NCBI RefSeq assembly: GCF_014235185.1
Contig: NZ_CP060131.1
Span: 4,037,501 to 4,101,500 of the forward strand
Origin: Pseudonocardia petroleophila
GTDB lineage: Bacteria; Actinomycetota; Actinomycetes; Mycobacteriales; Pseudonocardiaceae
DNA: 64,000 bases
Direction of reading: 5' to 3'
Shown: piece after piece, positions 42,985 through 52,116 of the stretch
Position numbering within the stretch: position 1 is the first letter of the stretch
Layout: every line of letters starts with the position of its first letter
Notes under the pieces: model-generated
The model's input: only the letters and a program-made list of their open reading frames with translations
Database searches by the model: none
What the model was told of the DNA's origin: nothing
Made by a program: the position numbers and the translations under genes

Positions 42985-44208
42985 ATGGAGACGACGGGAC
43001 CGACCGCGACGGGCCCGACCGCGACGGGGATGCCCTCCGTCGCGGTCGTCGGCGGTTCGCTGGGCGGGCTCACCGCCGCGCTGCTGCTGCGCGACCTCGG
43101 CTGCGACGTCACGGTGCACGAGCGGTCCCGGGAGACGCTGCAGGCCCGCGGCGCGGGGATCGCGGTGCTGCCGGAGACGCTCCGCTACCCGGTGGAGCGG
43201 CTCGGTGTCCCGGTCGGGCGGATCAGCTCCAGCACCGACTGGATCCGCTTCCTCGAGCGCGACGGCTCGGTCCGGCACGCCCAGCGGCACCGGTACCGCT
43301 TCTCGTCCTGGAACACGGTCTACCGCACCCTGCTCGACGCGTTCGGCGCCGACCGGTACCGGCTGGGCCGGGACATGACGTCGTTCGCCCCGGACCCCGC
43401 AGGCGGGGTGCGGGTGCGCTTCGCCGACGGCGAGGACGTGCGGACCGACCTGCTGGTCTGCGCGGACGGGATCGGCTCGGTCGCGCGGTCCCTGCTGCTC
43501 CCCGAGGTCGGGGCGCGCTACGCCGGCTACGTCGCGTGGCGGGGGACGGTGCCCGAGCGCGAACTGGACGGGCCGGCGTTCGACGCGCTGCACGACGCGC
43601 TGACCTACCAGGTCCTGCCCGGCAGCCACGTGCTGGTCTACCCGATACCCGGGCCCGACGGGGCGGTCGCCGTGGGCGAGCGGCTGATCAACATGGTCTG
43701 GTACCGCAACGTGGCGGAGCCCGACCTGGCCGCCTTCCTCACCGACCGCGACGGGCAGCCGCGACCGGTGTCGCTGCCGCCGGGCTCGGTGCGCGACGAG
43801 CTGGTGGAGGAGCTGCGGTGCTCCGCGGCGGCGCAGCTCGCGCCCCCCGTGGCCGAGGTCGTCGCCCGCATCGGGCAGCCGTTCGTCCAGGCCGTGTTCG
43901 ACATCGGGGTGCCGCGCATGGTGTTCGGCCGGGCCTGCCTGCTGGGCGACGCCGCGTTCGCCGTCCGCCCGCACACCGCGGCCGGGACGGCGAAGGCGGC
44001 CGAGGACGGCTGGGTCCTCGCCGCCGAGCTCGAGGCGGCGGGCGGCGACGTGCCGGAGGCCCTCGCCGCGTGGGAGACCGCCCAGCTCGCACTCGGCTCG
44101 CGACTGCTCGAGCGCAACCGGGAGATCGGCGACAGCTCCCAGTTCACCGGCACGTTCCGGCCGGGCGATCCCCGGTTGATCTTCGGCCTGCACGGGCCCG
44201 GACGGTGA
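42985..44208 (+). CDS. FAD-dependent aromatic hydroxylase, 2,6-dihydroxypyridine 3-monooxygenase type
   Basis: A 407-residue class A flavoprotein hydroxylase. The FAD Rossmann VVGGSLGGLTAALLLRD is near residue 20, LLVCADGIGSVARS is the DG motif, and GDAAFAVRPHTAAGTAKAAED matches the GD motif of 2,6-dihydroxypyridine hydroxylase relatives. It adds a hydroxyl to an electron-rich ring using NAD(P)H and O2. The first codons contain two copies of a 15-base repeat encoding TATGP; ATG 43030 after it is an alternative start. The gene overlaps the GntR gene as GTGA. Confidence 0.87.
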   Translation: METTGPTATGPTATGMPSVAVVGGSLGGLTAALLLRDLGCDVTVHERSRETLQARGAGIAVLPETLRYPVERLGVPVGRISSSTDWIRFLERDGSVRHAQRHRYRFSSWNTVYRTLLDAFGADRYRLGRDMTSFAPDPAGGVRVRFADGEDVRTDLLVCADGIGSVARSLLLPEVGARYAGYVAWRGTVPERELDGPAFDALHDALTYQVLPGSHVLVYPIPGPDGAVAVGERLINMVWYRNVAEPDLAAFLTDRDGQPRPVSLPPGSVRDELVEELRCSAAAQLAPPVAEVVARIGQPFVQAVFDIGVPRMVFGRACLLGDAAFAVRPHTAAGTAKAAEDGWVLAAELEAAGGDVPEALAAWETAQLALGSRLLERNREIGDSSQFTGTFRPGDPRLIFGLHGPGR

Positions 44209-44987
44209 CGCGGTCGGGGACGTCCGGGATGATCTTCCCGGTGCGCCAGGAACCGGTCACCCACCAGCTGGTCGTCCCCGGGGGCCGGGACGCGACCGAC
44301 GTCGTCCACGCCGATCTGCGGAGGCGCATCCTCTCCGGGGACATCGCGCCGGGGTCGGGCCTGTCCCAGGCGCGGATCGCGAAGGAGCGCCTGGTCAGCA
44401 GGGGGCCCGTCCGCGAGGCCTTCCGGCTGCTGCAGCGCGAGGGACTGATCGAGGTGGAGGTCAACCAGCGGGCCAGGGTGACCGACCTGTCCGTGGAGGA
44501 GGTCGAGCACCTCTACGCGCTGCGGGTGTCCAACGAGACGCTGGCCCTCGGGCTGAGCGTGCCGCGCTTCAGCCCCTCCGACCTCGACGAGCTCGACCGG
44601 CTCGTCGACGCGGTCGCCGCGGCGGAGGGTCGGGGGTTCGACCGGTGGGAGGCCCTGCACCACCGCTTCCACATGCGGTTGGTCTCCCACGCAGGGCAGC
44701 GGATGCTGAGCTCGACGGTCCTGTGGGCCGAGCACACCGGCCGCTACCGCAAGGTCTACGTCGGCCGGGACGGCAGCGGCTGGACGCTCGGGGCCCGCGA
44801 GCACGCCGAGCTCGCCCGGCTGTGCCGCGCACGGGACGCGCCCGCGGCCGCCACGCTGCTCGCCCGGCACCTCTCGCGCGCCGGGCTCGCCCTGATCGCC
44901 TCGATGGACCCCGCCCACGAACCGGCCCTGCTCCGGGCCGCCATCCGCCAGGCGCTCGCCGCCGCCGAGGGAGGAACCCCACCGTGA
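44205..44987 (+). CDS. GntR family transcriptional regulator (FCD type)
   Basis: A 260-residue GntR protein. The winged helix spans about residues 30-95 (RRRILSGDIAPGSGLSQARIA, RGPVREAFRLLQREGLIEVE), and the FCD domain carries RFHMRLVSHAGQRM and REHAELARL. The start is GTG 44205 in a GTGA overlap with the hydroxylase gene; ATG 44229 is an alternative. Being inside the cluster, between hydroxylase and DUF3500 genes, it probably controls this operon. Confidence 0.87.
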   Translation: MTRSGTSGMIFPVRQEPVTHQLVVPGGRDATDVVHADLRRRILSGDIAPGSGLSQARIAKERLVSRGPVREAFRLLQREGLIEVEVNQRARVTDLSVEEVEHLYALRVSNETLALGLSVPRFSPSDLDELDRLVDAVAAAEGRGFDRWEALHHRFHMRLVSHAGQRMLSSTVLWAEHTGRYRKVYVGRDGSGWTLGAREHAELARLCRARDAPAAATLLARHLSRAGLALIASMDPAHEPALLRAAIRQALAAAEGGTPP

Positions 44988-46135
44988 CGCGACCCGACAC
45001 CCCGGCCGGCCCCGTCCCCGCCCCCGTCGCCGTCGCGGACCGCATGGCGGCCGCGGCCCGGGTCTGGTTGGACGGGCTCGACCCCGACCAGCGGGCGGTC
45101 GCGCACTGGCCCGCCCCCGGCACGGACCCGGAGTCCGACGCGGAGCGCCTGCGCTGGTACTACACCCCGACCGACCACGGCGGCGTGCCCGTCGGTGCCC
45201 AGCGCCCCGCCCAGCAGAGCCGGGCCATGCAGCTCGTCGCCGCCGGGACGTCGACGGCGGGGTACGTCACCGTGGCCACGATCATGGGGTTGGAGAACGT
45301 CCTCGACCACGTCGAGGACTTCGCCGTCGACTGGGGCCGGGAGCGGGGTCGCGACCCCGGCCTCTACCACCTCCGGGTCTTCGGGGAGCCGGGCCCGGCG
45401 GGGGTGTGGGGCTGGCGCTTCGGCGGCCACCACGTCTCGCTCAACGTGCTCGTCGTCGACGGGGCCGTCCGCTCCACCACGCCGTGCTTCCTGGGTGCCG
45501 ATCCCGCGACGTCGCCGCTGCTGGGCGGCGGCCTGCTGCGGCCGCTGGGCCGGGTGGAGGACCTCGCGCGGGAGCTGGTGCGGTCGCTGTCGCCCGAGGC
45601 CGCGGCCCGCGCGGTGCTGCTCGACCGGGCCCCGAGCGACATCGTCGGCGGCAACCGGGCGCGCATCTCCGACGGGGACGAGATGGTCCTGCTGCCCGAC
45701 ATCTGGCGCGGGCACTTCACCGAGCGACGCCTGCGGGACCGGGTCACCGCCATGAGCCGGACGGCGGAGGAGGCCTCGGGCCTCGGCGCCGACGACCACC
45801 GCCTGCTCGCGCTCACCACGGAGCCGAAGGGCCTCCCGGCCACCGCACTCGACGCCGGCCAGCGCGAGATCCTGAGCAGCCTGCTCGCCGCGTACCGCGG
45901 GCGGGTGCCCGACGGCCTGGCCCCGCCGCTCGACGAGGACGCGGTGCACTTCGCCTGGGCCGGGCCGACCGAGCCCGGCGCGCCCCACTACTACCGCCTC
46001 CAGGCTCCACGGCTGCTGCTGGAGTGGGACGACACCGCGCGCGGCGCCGACCACGCGCACTCCGTCTGGCGCGATCCGGAGACCGACTTCGGGCTCGACG
46101 CGCTCACCGCGCACCGCGCTGCGCACCACGGCTGA
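44984..46135 (+). CDS. DUF3500 domain-containing protein
   Basis: A 383-residue protein with the DUF3500 hallmarks FGGHHVSLNVLVVDG in the middle and YYRLQAPRLLLEWDDT followed by DHAHSVWRDPETDFG at the end. The repeated His residues suggest a metal site, but no function is established for this family. The start is GTG 44984 after GGAGG, overlapping the GntR stop as GTGA. There is no signal peptide. Its coupling to GntR and an aromatic hydroxylase argues for a catabolic role, perhaps hydrolytic or ring-cleaving (inference). Confidence 0.85.
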   Translation: MTRPDTPAGPVPAPVAVADRMAAAARVWLDGLDPDQRAVAHWPAPGTDPESDAERLRWYYTPTDHGGVPVGAQRPAQQSRAMQLVAAGTSTAGYVTVATIMGLENVLDHVEDFAVDWGRERGRDPGLYHLRVFGEPGPAGVWGWRFGGHHVSLNVLVVDGAVRSTTPCFLGADPATSPLLGGGLLRPLGRVEDLARELVRSLSPEAAARAVLLDRAPSDIVGGNRARISDGDEMVLLPDIWRGHFTERRLRDRVTAMSRTAEEASGLGADDHRLLALTTEPKGLPATALDAGQREILSSLLAAYRGRVPDGLAPPLDEDAVHFAWAGPTEPGAPHYYRLQAPRLLLEWDDTARGADHAHSVWRDPETDFGLDALTAHRAAHHG

Positions 46136-46203
46136 ACGTCGGCGTCGTGGATGAGGGCGTTCGGCCTCTTGCGGGGGCGTCACCGCGGCGTCACCGTGCT
46201 GGG

Positions 46204-48066
46204 GTGGGCACTCCGGAGGCGCCGTCGACGCTGCGTTCGTGGATGAGCGCGGTGGGCGAGATCTCCCGGGCGGTCAACGCGGCCGAGCCGCTCGACGGGG
46301 TGCTGGCCCGCGTCGCGGAGCAGGCCTGCGTCCTGATCGGGTTCGACCAGTGCGCCGTGATGCTCGCGGAACCCGACGGGACGCACCTGCGGGTGGCGGG
46401 CTCGTCGGGGCTGTCGCGCGACTACGTCGCCCTCGTGAGCGATACCGGCTCGCTGCTCATCCACCCGGCGGGCCCGCAGCTCGACTCGCCCGCCGCCGAG
46501 GCTTTCCGGGCCGGGCGCACCGTGACCGTCTCCGACGTCGGCAGCGCCCCCCGGTACGGGCGGCTGACCCACCTGGCGCCGAAGCAGGGGTACCGGTCCC
46601 TGATCGCGGCCCCGCTGCACGCCCCCGGGGCGGGGACCCTCGGCGTCGTCGTCGCCTACTCGACGGCCGCCCGCGGGTTCGGCGCCGCGGAGGTGGAGCT
46701 CGTGGAGCTGCTTGCCGACCAGGCGGCACTGGCGTGCGAGGCGGCCCGGCTGCGCACCGGCCAGCAGGACGTGATCGTCGCGCTGTCGCGGACGAACGCC
46801 GAGCTGGAGCGCAGCCGCGCCGTCACCGAGTGGGCGGAACAGCAGCACCGTGCGCTCATGCGGCTGGTGCTCGACGAGGTCGGGCTGGCCGGTCTGGTCA
46901 CCGCGCTGGCCGACGCGCTCGGCGCGTCCGTGACGGTCGAGGACCGCCACGGCAGGGTGCTGGCCAGGGCGCCCGTCTCCGGCTACCGCCCGCCACCGGA
47001 CGCCGCCGCGCGCCGGCGCCGGCCGGTGCGGGGAGCGCTGGACGCGCTCGACCGCCGCAACGAGGTGGTGGAGGTGGGCGTCGACCGCTCGGGCCGTCCG
47101 GGTGCGTCGGCCGTCGGGCACCCCGTCGGTCGCGCCCACGGCGTCTGGGTGGCGCCGGTCGTGGTGGGACGTGAGCTTGCGGCGCGCCTGTGGGTCACGA
47201 ACCCGCGCGCGTCGCCCGCGCCGGTCGAACGCCGGGTGATCGAGCGGTTCGCGCTGGTGGTGGCGCTGGAGGTGCTCAAGCAGCAGAACCTGGTGGACGT
47301 CGAGGAACGGTTGTCCGGCGACCTGGTCGGCGACCTGCTGCACCCGGGAGGGCCGCAGCACCCGCAGGGCGTGCTGGACCGGGCCGCCGCACTGGGACAC
47401 GACCTCGCGCGGCCGCACGTCGTCGTGGTGCTGGCGCTCGACCCACCCGGGCCGGCGTCGCGGGTGACCGAGATCGTGCGGGCGGCGGCACGGCAGACGG
47501 CACCGCCGCTGATCGGGTACCACGAGGACGTCCACGTCCTGCTGTTCCCGGACGGCCCCGGCCTCGACGACGTGCTGCGCGGCGCACTGGCCCAGATCGA
47601 GCTCGTCCTGCCGGAGCGCACGGCGACCGTCGCGATCGGCCCGATCGCCGACGGGCCCGCCGACCACGGGCCCGCCTACCGGGTGGCCCGAGGCGCGGTC
47701 CGGCTGCGCCGCTCGGCGCGGCCCGGGGGAGTGGTCGACGTCCGCGACCTGGGCCTCGCGGCGTTCCTGCTGGAGGAGGGCGCCCCGGACACCCTGCGCC
47801 GGTTCGCCCGGAACCTGCTGCGCCCGGTCGTGGCCCACGACGACCTGCGCGGCGGTGATCTGCTCCCCACGCTGCGGGCGTGGCTCTCCGCGGGCTGCTC
47901 GACGTCGGCCACCGCGCGGGAGCTCGTGGTGCACCCCAACACGGTGGGCTACCGGATCGCGAGCATCGAGAAGCTCACCGGACGCAGCCTGCGGCGCAGC
48001 GACACGCGGCTGGACCTGCAGCTCGCCCTGACCGTGCGCGACATCGTGCAGGCCGGGGAGCCGTAG
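46204..48066 (+). CDS. PucR family regulator with an N-terminal GAF domain
   Basis: About 620 residues. A GAF domain spans roughly residues 15-170 (VLIGFDQCAVMLAEPDG, GYRSLIAAPLHAPGAGTLGVV). A PucR-type middle region follows, and the chain ends in the PucR C-terminal helix-turn-helix (GCSTSATARELVVHPNTVGYRIASIEKLTG). The start is uncertain: GTG 46204 is preferred, but ATG 46243 or GTG 46147 are possible, and none has a ribosome binding site. PucR proteins activate purine or aromatic catabolism genes. It lies directly before the molybdenum hydroxylase genes, its likely targets. Confidence 0.85.
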   Translation: MGTPEAPSTLRSWMSAVGEISRAVNAAEPLDGVLARVAEQACVLIGFDQCAVMLAEPDGTHLRVAGSSGLSRDYVALVSDTGSLLIHPAGPQLDSPAAEAFRAGRTVTVSDVGSAPRYGRLTHLAPKQGYRSLIAAPLHAPGAGTLGVVVAYSTAARGFGAAEVELVELLADQAALACEAARLRTGQQDVIVALSRTNAELERSRAVTEWAEQQHRALMRLVLDEVGLAGLVTALADALGASVTVEDRHGRVLARAPVSGYRPPPDAAARRRRPVRGALDALDRRNEVVEVGVDRSGRPGASAVGHPVGRAHGVWVAPVVVGRELAARLWVTNPRASPAPVERRVIERFALVVALEVLKQQNLVDVEERLSGDLVGDLLHPGGPQHPQGVLDRAAALGHDLARPHVVVVLALDPPGPASRVTEIVRAAARQTAPPLIGYHEDVHVLLFPDGPGLDDVLRGALAQIELVLPERTATVAIGPIADGPADHGPAYRVARGAVRLRRSARPGGVVDVRDLGLAAFLLEEGAPDTLRRFARNLLRPVVAHDDLRGGDLLPTLRAWLSAGCSTSATARELVVHPNTVGYRIASIEKLTGRSLRRSDTRLDLQLALTVRDIVQAGEP

Positions 48067-48211
48067 CCCCGGCCCCTCTGTGGGCCTGCCCAGCACATCC
48101 CCGGTTCTTCTGGGGGGCCACACATGGCCCCGCCGGTGTGGCACTCATCACGATCGGTGGCGCGCCGGTGGCCGGCCCTCCGACCGCCGCGCGGACGACG
48201 AGGAGGTCGCC

Positions 48212-49081
48212 GTGAAACCGCCCCCGTTCCACTACGCCGCGCCGACGAGCGTGGCGGAGGCCGTCGCGCTGCTGGGCGAGCACGCTGACGACGACGCCCG
48301 GGCTCTCGCCGGCGGGCAGAGTCTCGTGCCGCTGATGAACTTCCGGCTGGCCCAGCCCGGCTACCTGATCGACCTGCGGCGCATCGAGGAGCTGACCCGG
48401 ATCCGCACCGACGGCGACGTGCTGTCGATCGGGGCGATGGTCCGGCTGTCCCGCGCCGAGCACTCACCGGAGGTCGCGCTCGGCGCACCGCTGCTGGCCG
48501 AGGCACTCGGTTACGTCGCGCACCCGCCGATCCGCAACAGCGGCACCGTGGGCGGCAGCATCGCGCACGCCGACCCCGCGGCCGAGCTCCCGGCGGTCGC
48601 GCTGGCGCTGGACGCCGAGCTCGTCGTCGTCGGCCCGCAGGGCGCGCGCACGATCGCCGCCGCCGACTTCTTCGTCGGGCCCTTCACCACGGCGATCGGG
48701 GCGGGCGAGATCCTCACCGAGGTCCGGTTCCCGCGCCGTGACGGTGGGCAGGCCTTCGTGGAGTTCGCGCGCACCCACGGCAACTTCGCGCTGGTGGGGG
48801 TCGCGTCGGTGATCGAGACCGACGGCGACGCCGTCACCCGGGCGGCGATCGCCCTGAGCGGGGTCGCCCCGGTGCCGGTGCGCGCCGCGGCGGCCGAGCG
48901 GGCCCTGACCGGCACCGTGCCGGATGACGCGTCGATCCGGGCGGCCGTGGACGCCGCCGTCGCCGGGCTCTCCCCGTCGGGGGACGCGCACGGCAGCACC
49001 GAGACCCGTACCGACATCGCCCGCAGCTACCTGCGCCGCGGCATCGAGCTGGCGCTGACCCGCGCCCAGGACCGGAGGTGA
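48212..49081 (+). CDS. Molybdenum hydroxylase FAD-binding subunit (CoxM/XdhB type)
   Basis: A 289-residue medium subunit of the xanthine dehydrogenase family. FAD motifs are ALAGGQSLVPLMNFRLAQPGYLIDL near residue 35-60 and IRNSGTVGGSIAHADPAAELP near residue 115. It passes electrons from the [2Fe-2S] subunit to NAD or another acceptor. The start is GTG 48212, five bases after AGGAGG at 48201-48206, and the longer frame upstream is non-coding. The 145-base gap after PucR probably holds the promoter of this three-gene operon. Confidence 0.92.
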   Translation: MKPPPFHYAAPTSVAEAVALLGEHADDDARALAGGQSLVPLMNFRLAQPGYLIDLRRIEELTRIRTDGDVLSIGAMVRLSRAEHSPEVALGAPLLAEALGYVAHPPIRNSGTVGGSIAHADPAAELPAVALALDAELVVVGPQGARTIAAADFFVGPFTTAIGAGEILTEVRFPRRDGGQAFVEFARTHGNFALVGVASVIETDGDAVTRAAIALSGVAPVPVRAAAAERALTGTVPDDASIRAAVDAAVAGLSPSGDAHGSTETRTDIARSYLRRGIELALTRAQDRR

Positions 49082-49086
49082 GCGAC

Positions 49087-49590
49087 ATGGAACGCCACGA
49101 CGTCACGCTGACCGTGAACGGCCGGACGTCCACCGTGTCGGTGGAGCCCCGCAAGCTGCTCGTCGACGTGCTGCGCGAGGACCTCGGGCTCGTCGGCACC
49201 CACATCGGGTGCGAGCACGGCGTCTGCGGCACCTGCACCGTGCTCCGCGACGGCGAGAGCATCCGCTCCTGCACGACGTTCGCGGTGCAGGTGGACGGCG
49301 CGGAGCTGCGCACGGTGGAGGGCCTCGCCTCGGGATCCGAGCTGCATCCGCTGCAGGACGAGTTCTGGGACAAGCAGGGACTGCAGTGCGGCTTCTGCAC
49401 GCCCGGGATGCTCATGCGGGCGTGCGAGATCGTCGAGCAGAAGCCGGACGTGACGCGCGAGGAGGTGCGCGAGGGCATCGCGAGCAACCTCTGCCGGTGC
49501 ACCGGCTACCAGTTCATCACCGACGCCGTGTGCGCCGCCGCCGCGCGGATGAAGGCCGGCTCGACCGAGACGACCGGAGCACAGGCATGA
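49087..49590 (+). CDS. Molybdenum hydroxylase [2Fe-2S] subunit (CoxS/XdhC type)
   Basis: A 167-residue small subunit. The plant-type [2Fe-2S] cluster ligands are in IGCEHGVCGTC with a fourth Cys in SCTTF, and the second cluster in LQCGFCTPG and NLCRCTGY. It relays electrons from the molybdenum site to FAD. I start at ATG 49087, eight bases after GGAGG at 49074-49078; the GTG at 49078 overlaps that site and is less likely. It is coupled with both neighbours. Confidence 0.93.
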   Translation: MERHDVTLTVNGRTSTVSVEPRKLLVDVLREDLGLVGTHIGCEHGVCGTCTVLRDGESIRSCTTFAVQVDGAELRTVEGLASGSELHPLQDEFWDKQGLQCGFCTPGMLMRACEIVEQKPDVTREEVREGIASNLCRCTGYQFITDAVCAAAARMKAGSTETTGAQA

Positions 49591-52025
49591 CGACCGTGGA
49601 CCGCCCGGACGCCCCGCCCGTCCGCACGCACAAGCCCGACCGCACCTGGGTCGGCAAGTCGATCCGCCGCGTCGAGGACCCGAAGTTCCTGCGCGGGCGC
49701 GGCGGCTACATCGGGGACATGACCGTCACCGGCATGCTCTACGCCGCCGTCCTGCGCAGCCCGCACCCGCACGCCCGGATCACGGGGATCGACACCACCG
49801 AGGCGTCGGCCGCGCCCGGCGTGCACGCGGTGATCACCGGTGCGCGGGCGGCCGAGCTGTGCGACCCGCTGCCCGACTTCGGCCCGAACCCCGCGGCCCA
49901 CACGTGGCGCTGCCTGGCCGTGGACAAGGTCCGCTACGTCGGTGAGGGGGTCGCCGTCGTGGTCGCCGAGAGCCGCTACCTCGCCGAGGACGCGCTCGCC
50001 CTGATCGACGTCGAGTACGAGCCCCTGCCGGCCGTCGTCGACCCGGAACGGGCGCTCGCCGACGGTGCCCCGCTCGTCCACGACGACCTGGGCTCCAACT
50101 GCGCCTACGAGCGCACCTTCGACTTCGGCGACGTCGAGCGCGACTTCGCCGAGGCCGACGTGATCGTCACCGACCGGCTGCGCTGGCACCGCTCGGGGGG
50201 CCAGCCCCTGGAGACGGTCGGCGCGATCGCCGACTTCGACCACGCCACCGGCGCGCTGACCGTGCACACCAACTCGCTGAGCTTCACCAGCTACCTGTTC
50301 ATGGTGGCCGGCACGATGAAGATCCCGGCCAACAAGCTCGACGTCCGGCCCCTGCCGGCCGGCGGCAGCTTCGGCTCGAAGCTGTTCGCCACCAAGCCCG
50401 CGGTGATCGCCGGGATGTGCTCGCGCGAGGTCGGGCGGCCCGTGCAGTACCTCGAGGACCGCGTCGACAACATGTCCAACTGCGACCACCACGGCTCCGA
50501 CCGCGTCTACGAGGTGCGCCTCGCGATGATGCGGGACGGCACGATCCGCGGCATCGACATCGACACCGTCGAGGACTACGGCGCCTACATCCAGTTCGGC
50601 GTCGGACACCACGGCAACGCCCTCGCCCAGGTCGTGGGCCCCTACGCGATGACGAGCGTGCGCTACCGGGTCCGCGCGGCCCTGACGAACAAGAACCAGC
50701 AGGGCGCCTACCGGGGCTTCGGCTCCGAGGTCAACAACTGGATGCTCGAGCAGATGGTGGACAAGGCGGCCCGCGAGCTCGCCCTCGACCCCGTCGAGCT
50801 GCGGCGGCGCAACTTCATCCGCGAGTTCCCGCACTTCATCCCCACCGGCAACGTCTACGACTCCGGCGACTACGACGCCGTGCTGGACAAGGCGCTGGAG
50901 CTCTCGGAGTACCGCCACTGGCGCGACGTGCAGGCGAAGGCCCGCGAGGAGGGCCGCTGCATCGGCATCGGGCTGATCACCGCGCAGGAGCGGTCGGTGT
51001 TCTCGGCGACGGAGTTCTGGTTCTGGTTCGACGAGCCCGGCGCCCCGGTCACGTCGATGCCGGAGAGCGTGACGCTCAAGGTCGACGCCACCGGCGGCAT
51101 CACCGCGACGCTGTACTCCTGCGCCTTCTGGGGCAACTCCCCGGAGACGATGGTGGCGCAGCTCGTGGCGGAGGAGTTCGACTGCGACCCGCACGACGTC
51201 TCGATCGTCTACCAGGGCAGCAAGAACGGCCTGCCCGCGACGGGTCCCGGCGGCTCGCGCACCACGGTGATGCTCGCCGGCGCGGTCGAGGGCGCCACGG
51301 CCAAGATCAAGGCGAAGGCGCTGCGCGCGGCCGCGCACCTGCTGGAGGCGAACCCCGACGACATGGAGTGGGTCGACGGCGGCTACCAGGTCAGAGGGGT
51401 GCCCGAGCAGCGCAAGAGCCTCGCCGACATCGCGGTGATGCTGCACCTGTTCAAGCACAGCTTCCCCGAGGACATGGAGAGCGGGCTCGAGGACTCCAAG
51501 GTCTTCGACCACCCGTACACCACGATGCCCTCGGCCGACCGCACCGACCTCGGCGTCTTCTACCCGTTCATGGGCCACGCCTGCCACGTGCCGGTGGTGG
51601 AGGTGGACCTGGAGACCGGGAGCGTGAGCTTCCTGGCCTACGCCGCCGTCCACGACTGCGGCACGCTGGTGAACCCGCGCTCGCTGGCCGGGCACATCGT
51701 CGGCGGCACCGCGCAGGGCATCGGCACGGCGCTCTACGAGGAGTTCGTCTACGACGACGACGGACAGCTGCTCACGTCCAGCTTCCTCGACTACCTCGTC
51801 CCGTCGGCGATGGAGGTGCCGGAGCTGAGGATCGGCCACCACGAGACGCCGTCGCCGTACACGCTGCACGGCATCAAGGGCGGAGGTGAGGGCGGCCGGA
51901 TGATGGCGCCCGCGGCGATCAACGTGGCGGTCAACGACGCGCTGGCGCACCTCGGGGTGCGGGTGACCGAGCTCCCGATCACCCCGGACCGCCTGCGGGC
52001 CGCGATCCGCGCGGCCGGGGGCTGA
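49587..52025 (+). CDS. Molybdenum hydroxylase large subunit (molybdopterin-binding, CoxL/XdhA family)
   Basis: An 812-residue catalytic subunit beginning with a RTWVGKSIRRVEDPKFLRGRGGYIGD-type segment. It has GSFGSKLF, the loop QGAYRGFGSEVN and, near the end, IKGGGEGGRMMAPAAINVAVNDAL with the catalytic Glu. The active loop is not the AYxCSFR of true CO dehydrogenase, so this is an aldehyde or N-heterocycle hydroxylase. The ATG overlaps the small-subunit stop as ATGA. Neighbouring 2,6-dihydroxypyridine-type hydroxylase and cyclase genes favour an N-heteroaromatic substrate (inference). Confidence 0.92.
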   Translation: MTTVDRPDAPPVRTHKPDRTWVGKSIRRVEDPKFLRGRGGYIGDMTVTGMLYAAVLRSPHPHARITGIDTTEASAAPGVHAVITGARAAELCDPLPDFGPNPAAHTWRCLAVDKVRYVGEGVAVVVAESRYLAEDALALIDVEYEPLPAVVDPERALADGAPLVHDDLGSNCAYERTFDFGDVERDFAEADVIVTDRLRWHRSGGQPLETVGAIADFDHATGALTVHTNSLSFTSYLFMVAGTMKIPANKLDVRPLPAGGSFGSKLFATKPAVIAGMCSREVGRPVQYLEDRVDNMSNCDHHGSDRVYEVRLAMMRDGTIRGIDIDTVEDYGAYIQFGVGHHGNALAQVVGPYAMTSVRYRVRAALTNKNQQGAYRGFGSEVNNWMLEQMVDKAARELALDPVELRRRNFIREFPHFIPTGNVYDSGDYDAVLDKALELSEYRHWRDVQAKAREEGRCIGIGLITAQERSVFSATEFWFWFDEPGAPVTSMPESVTLKVDATGGITATLYSCAFWGNSPETMVAQLVAEEFDCDPHDVSIVYQGSKNGLPATGPGGSRTTVMLAGAVEGATAKIKAKALRAAAHLLEANPDDMEWVDGGYQVRGVPEQRKSLADIAVMLHLFKHSFPEDMESGLEDSKVFDHPYTTMPSADRTDLGVFYPFMGHACHVPVVEVDLETGSVSFLAYAAVHDCGTLVNPRSLAGHIVGGTAQGIGTALYEEFVYDDDGQLLTSSFLDYLVPSAMEVPELRIGHHETPSPYTLHGIKGGGEGGRMMAPAAINVAVNDALAHLGVRVTELPITPDRLRAAIRAAGG

Positions 52026-52049
52026 CGGTGGTCGCGACCCCGCCCCGTC

Positions 52050-52100
52050 GCAGGAAGGCCACCATGCCGCAACGGCGTGGCGTGAAGGTGGCCTTCCTGC
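52050..52100. repeat. Long perfect hairpin between the hydroxylase and SDR genes
   Basis: GCAGGAAGGCCACC (52050-52063) and its exact complement (52087-52100) form a 14-bp stem. The 23-base loop contains a small GCCG-CAA-CGGC stem. It starts 25 bases after the large-subunit stop and ends 16 bases before the SDR start. It could be a terminator, an RNA-stability element or a dispersed intergenic repeat. Confidence 0.65.
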
Positions 52101-52116
52101 AACCGGGTGGGGCGGC

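Noticed and set aside
42985..43029. Tandem 15-base repeat at the start of the FAD hydroxylase gene, considered as a phase-variable tract
   Set aside because: Only two copies of 15 bases, a multiple of three, so copy changes would not shift the frame.
49078..49086. GTG start at 49078 for the [2Fe-2S] subunit
   Set aside because: It overlaps the GGAGG that best serves ATG 49087, so the later start is preferred.
49587..52025. Annotation as form I carbon monoxide dehydrogenase
   Set aside because: The active-site loop is AYRGFG, not AYxCSFR, and the neighbouring genes are aromatic-type catabolic genes.
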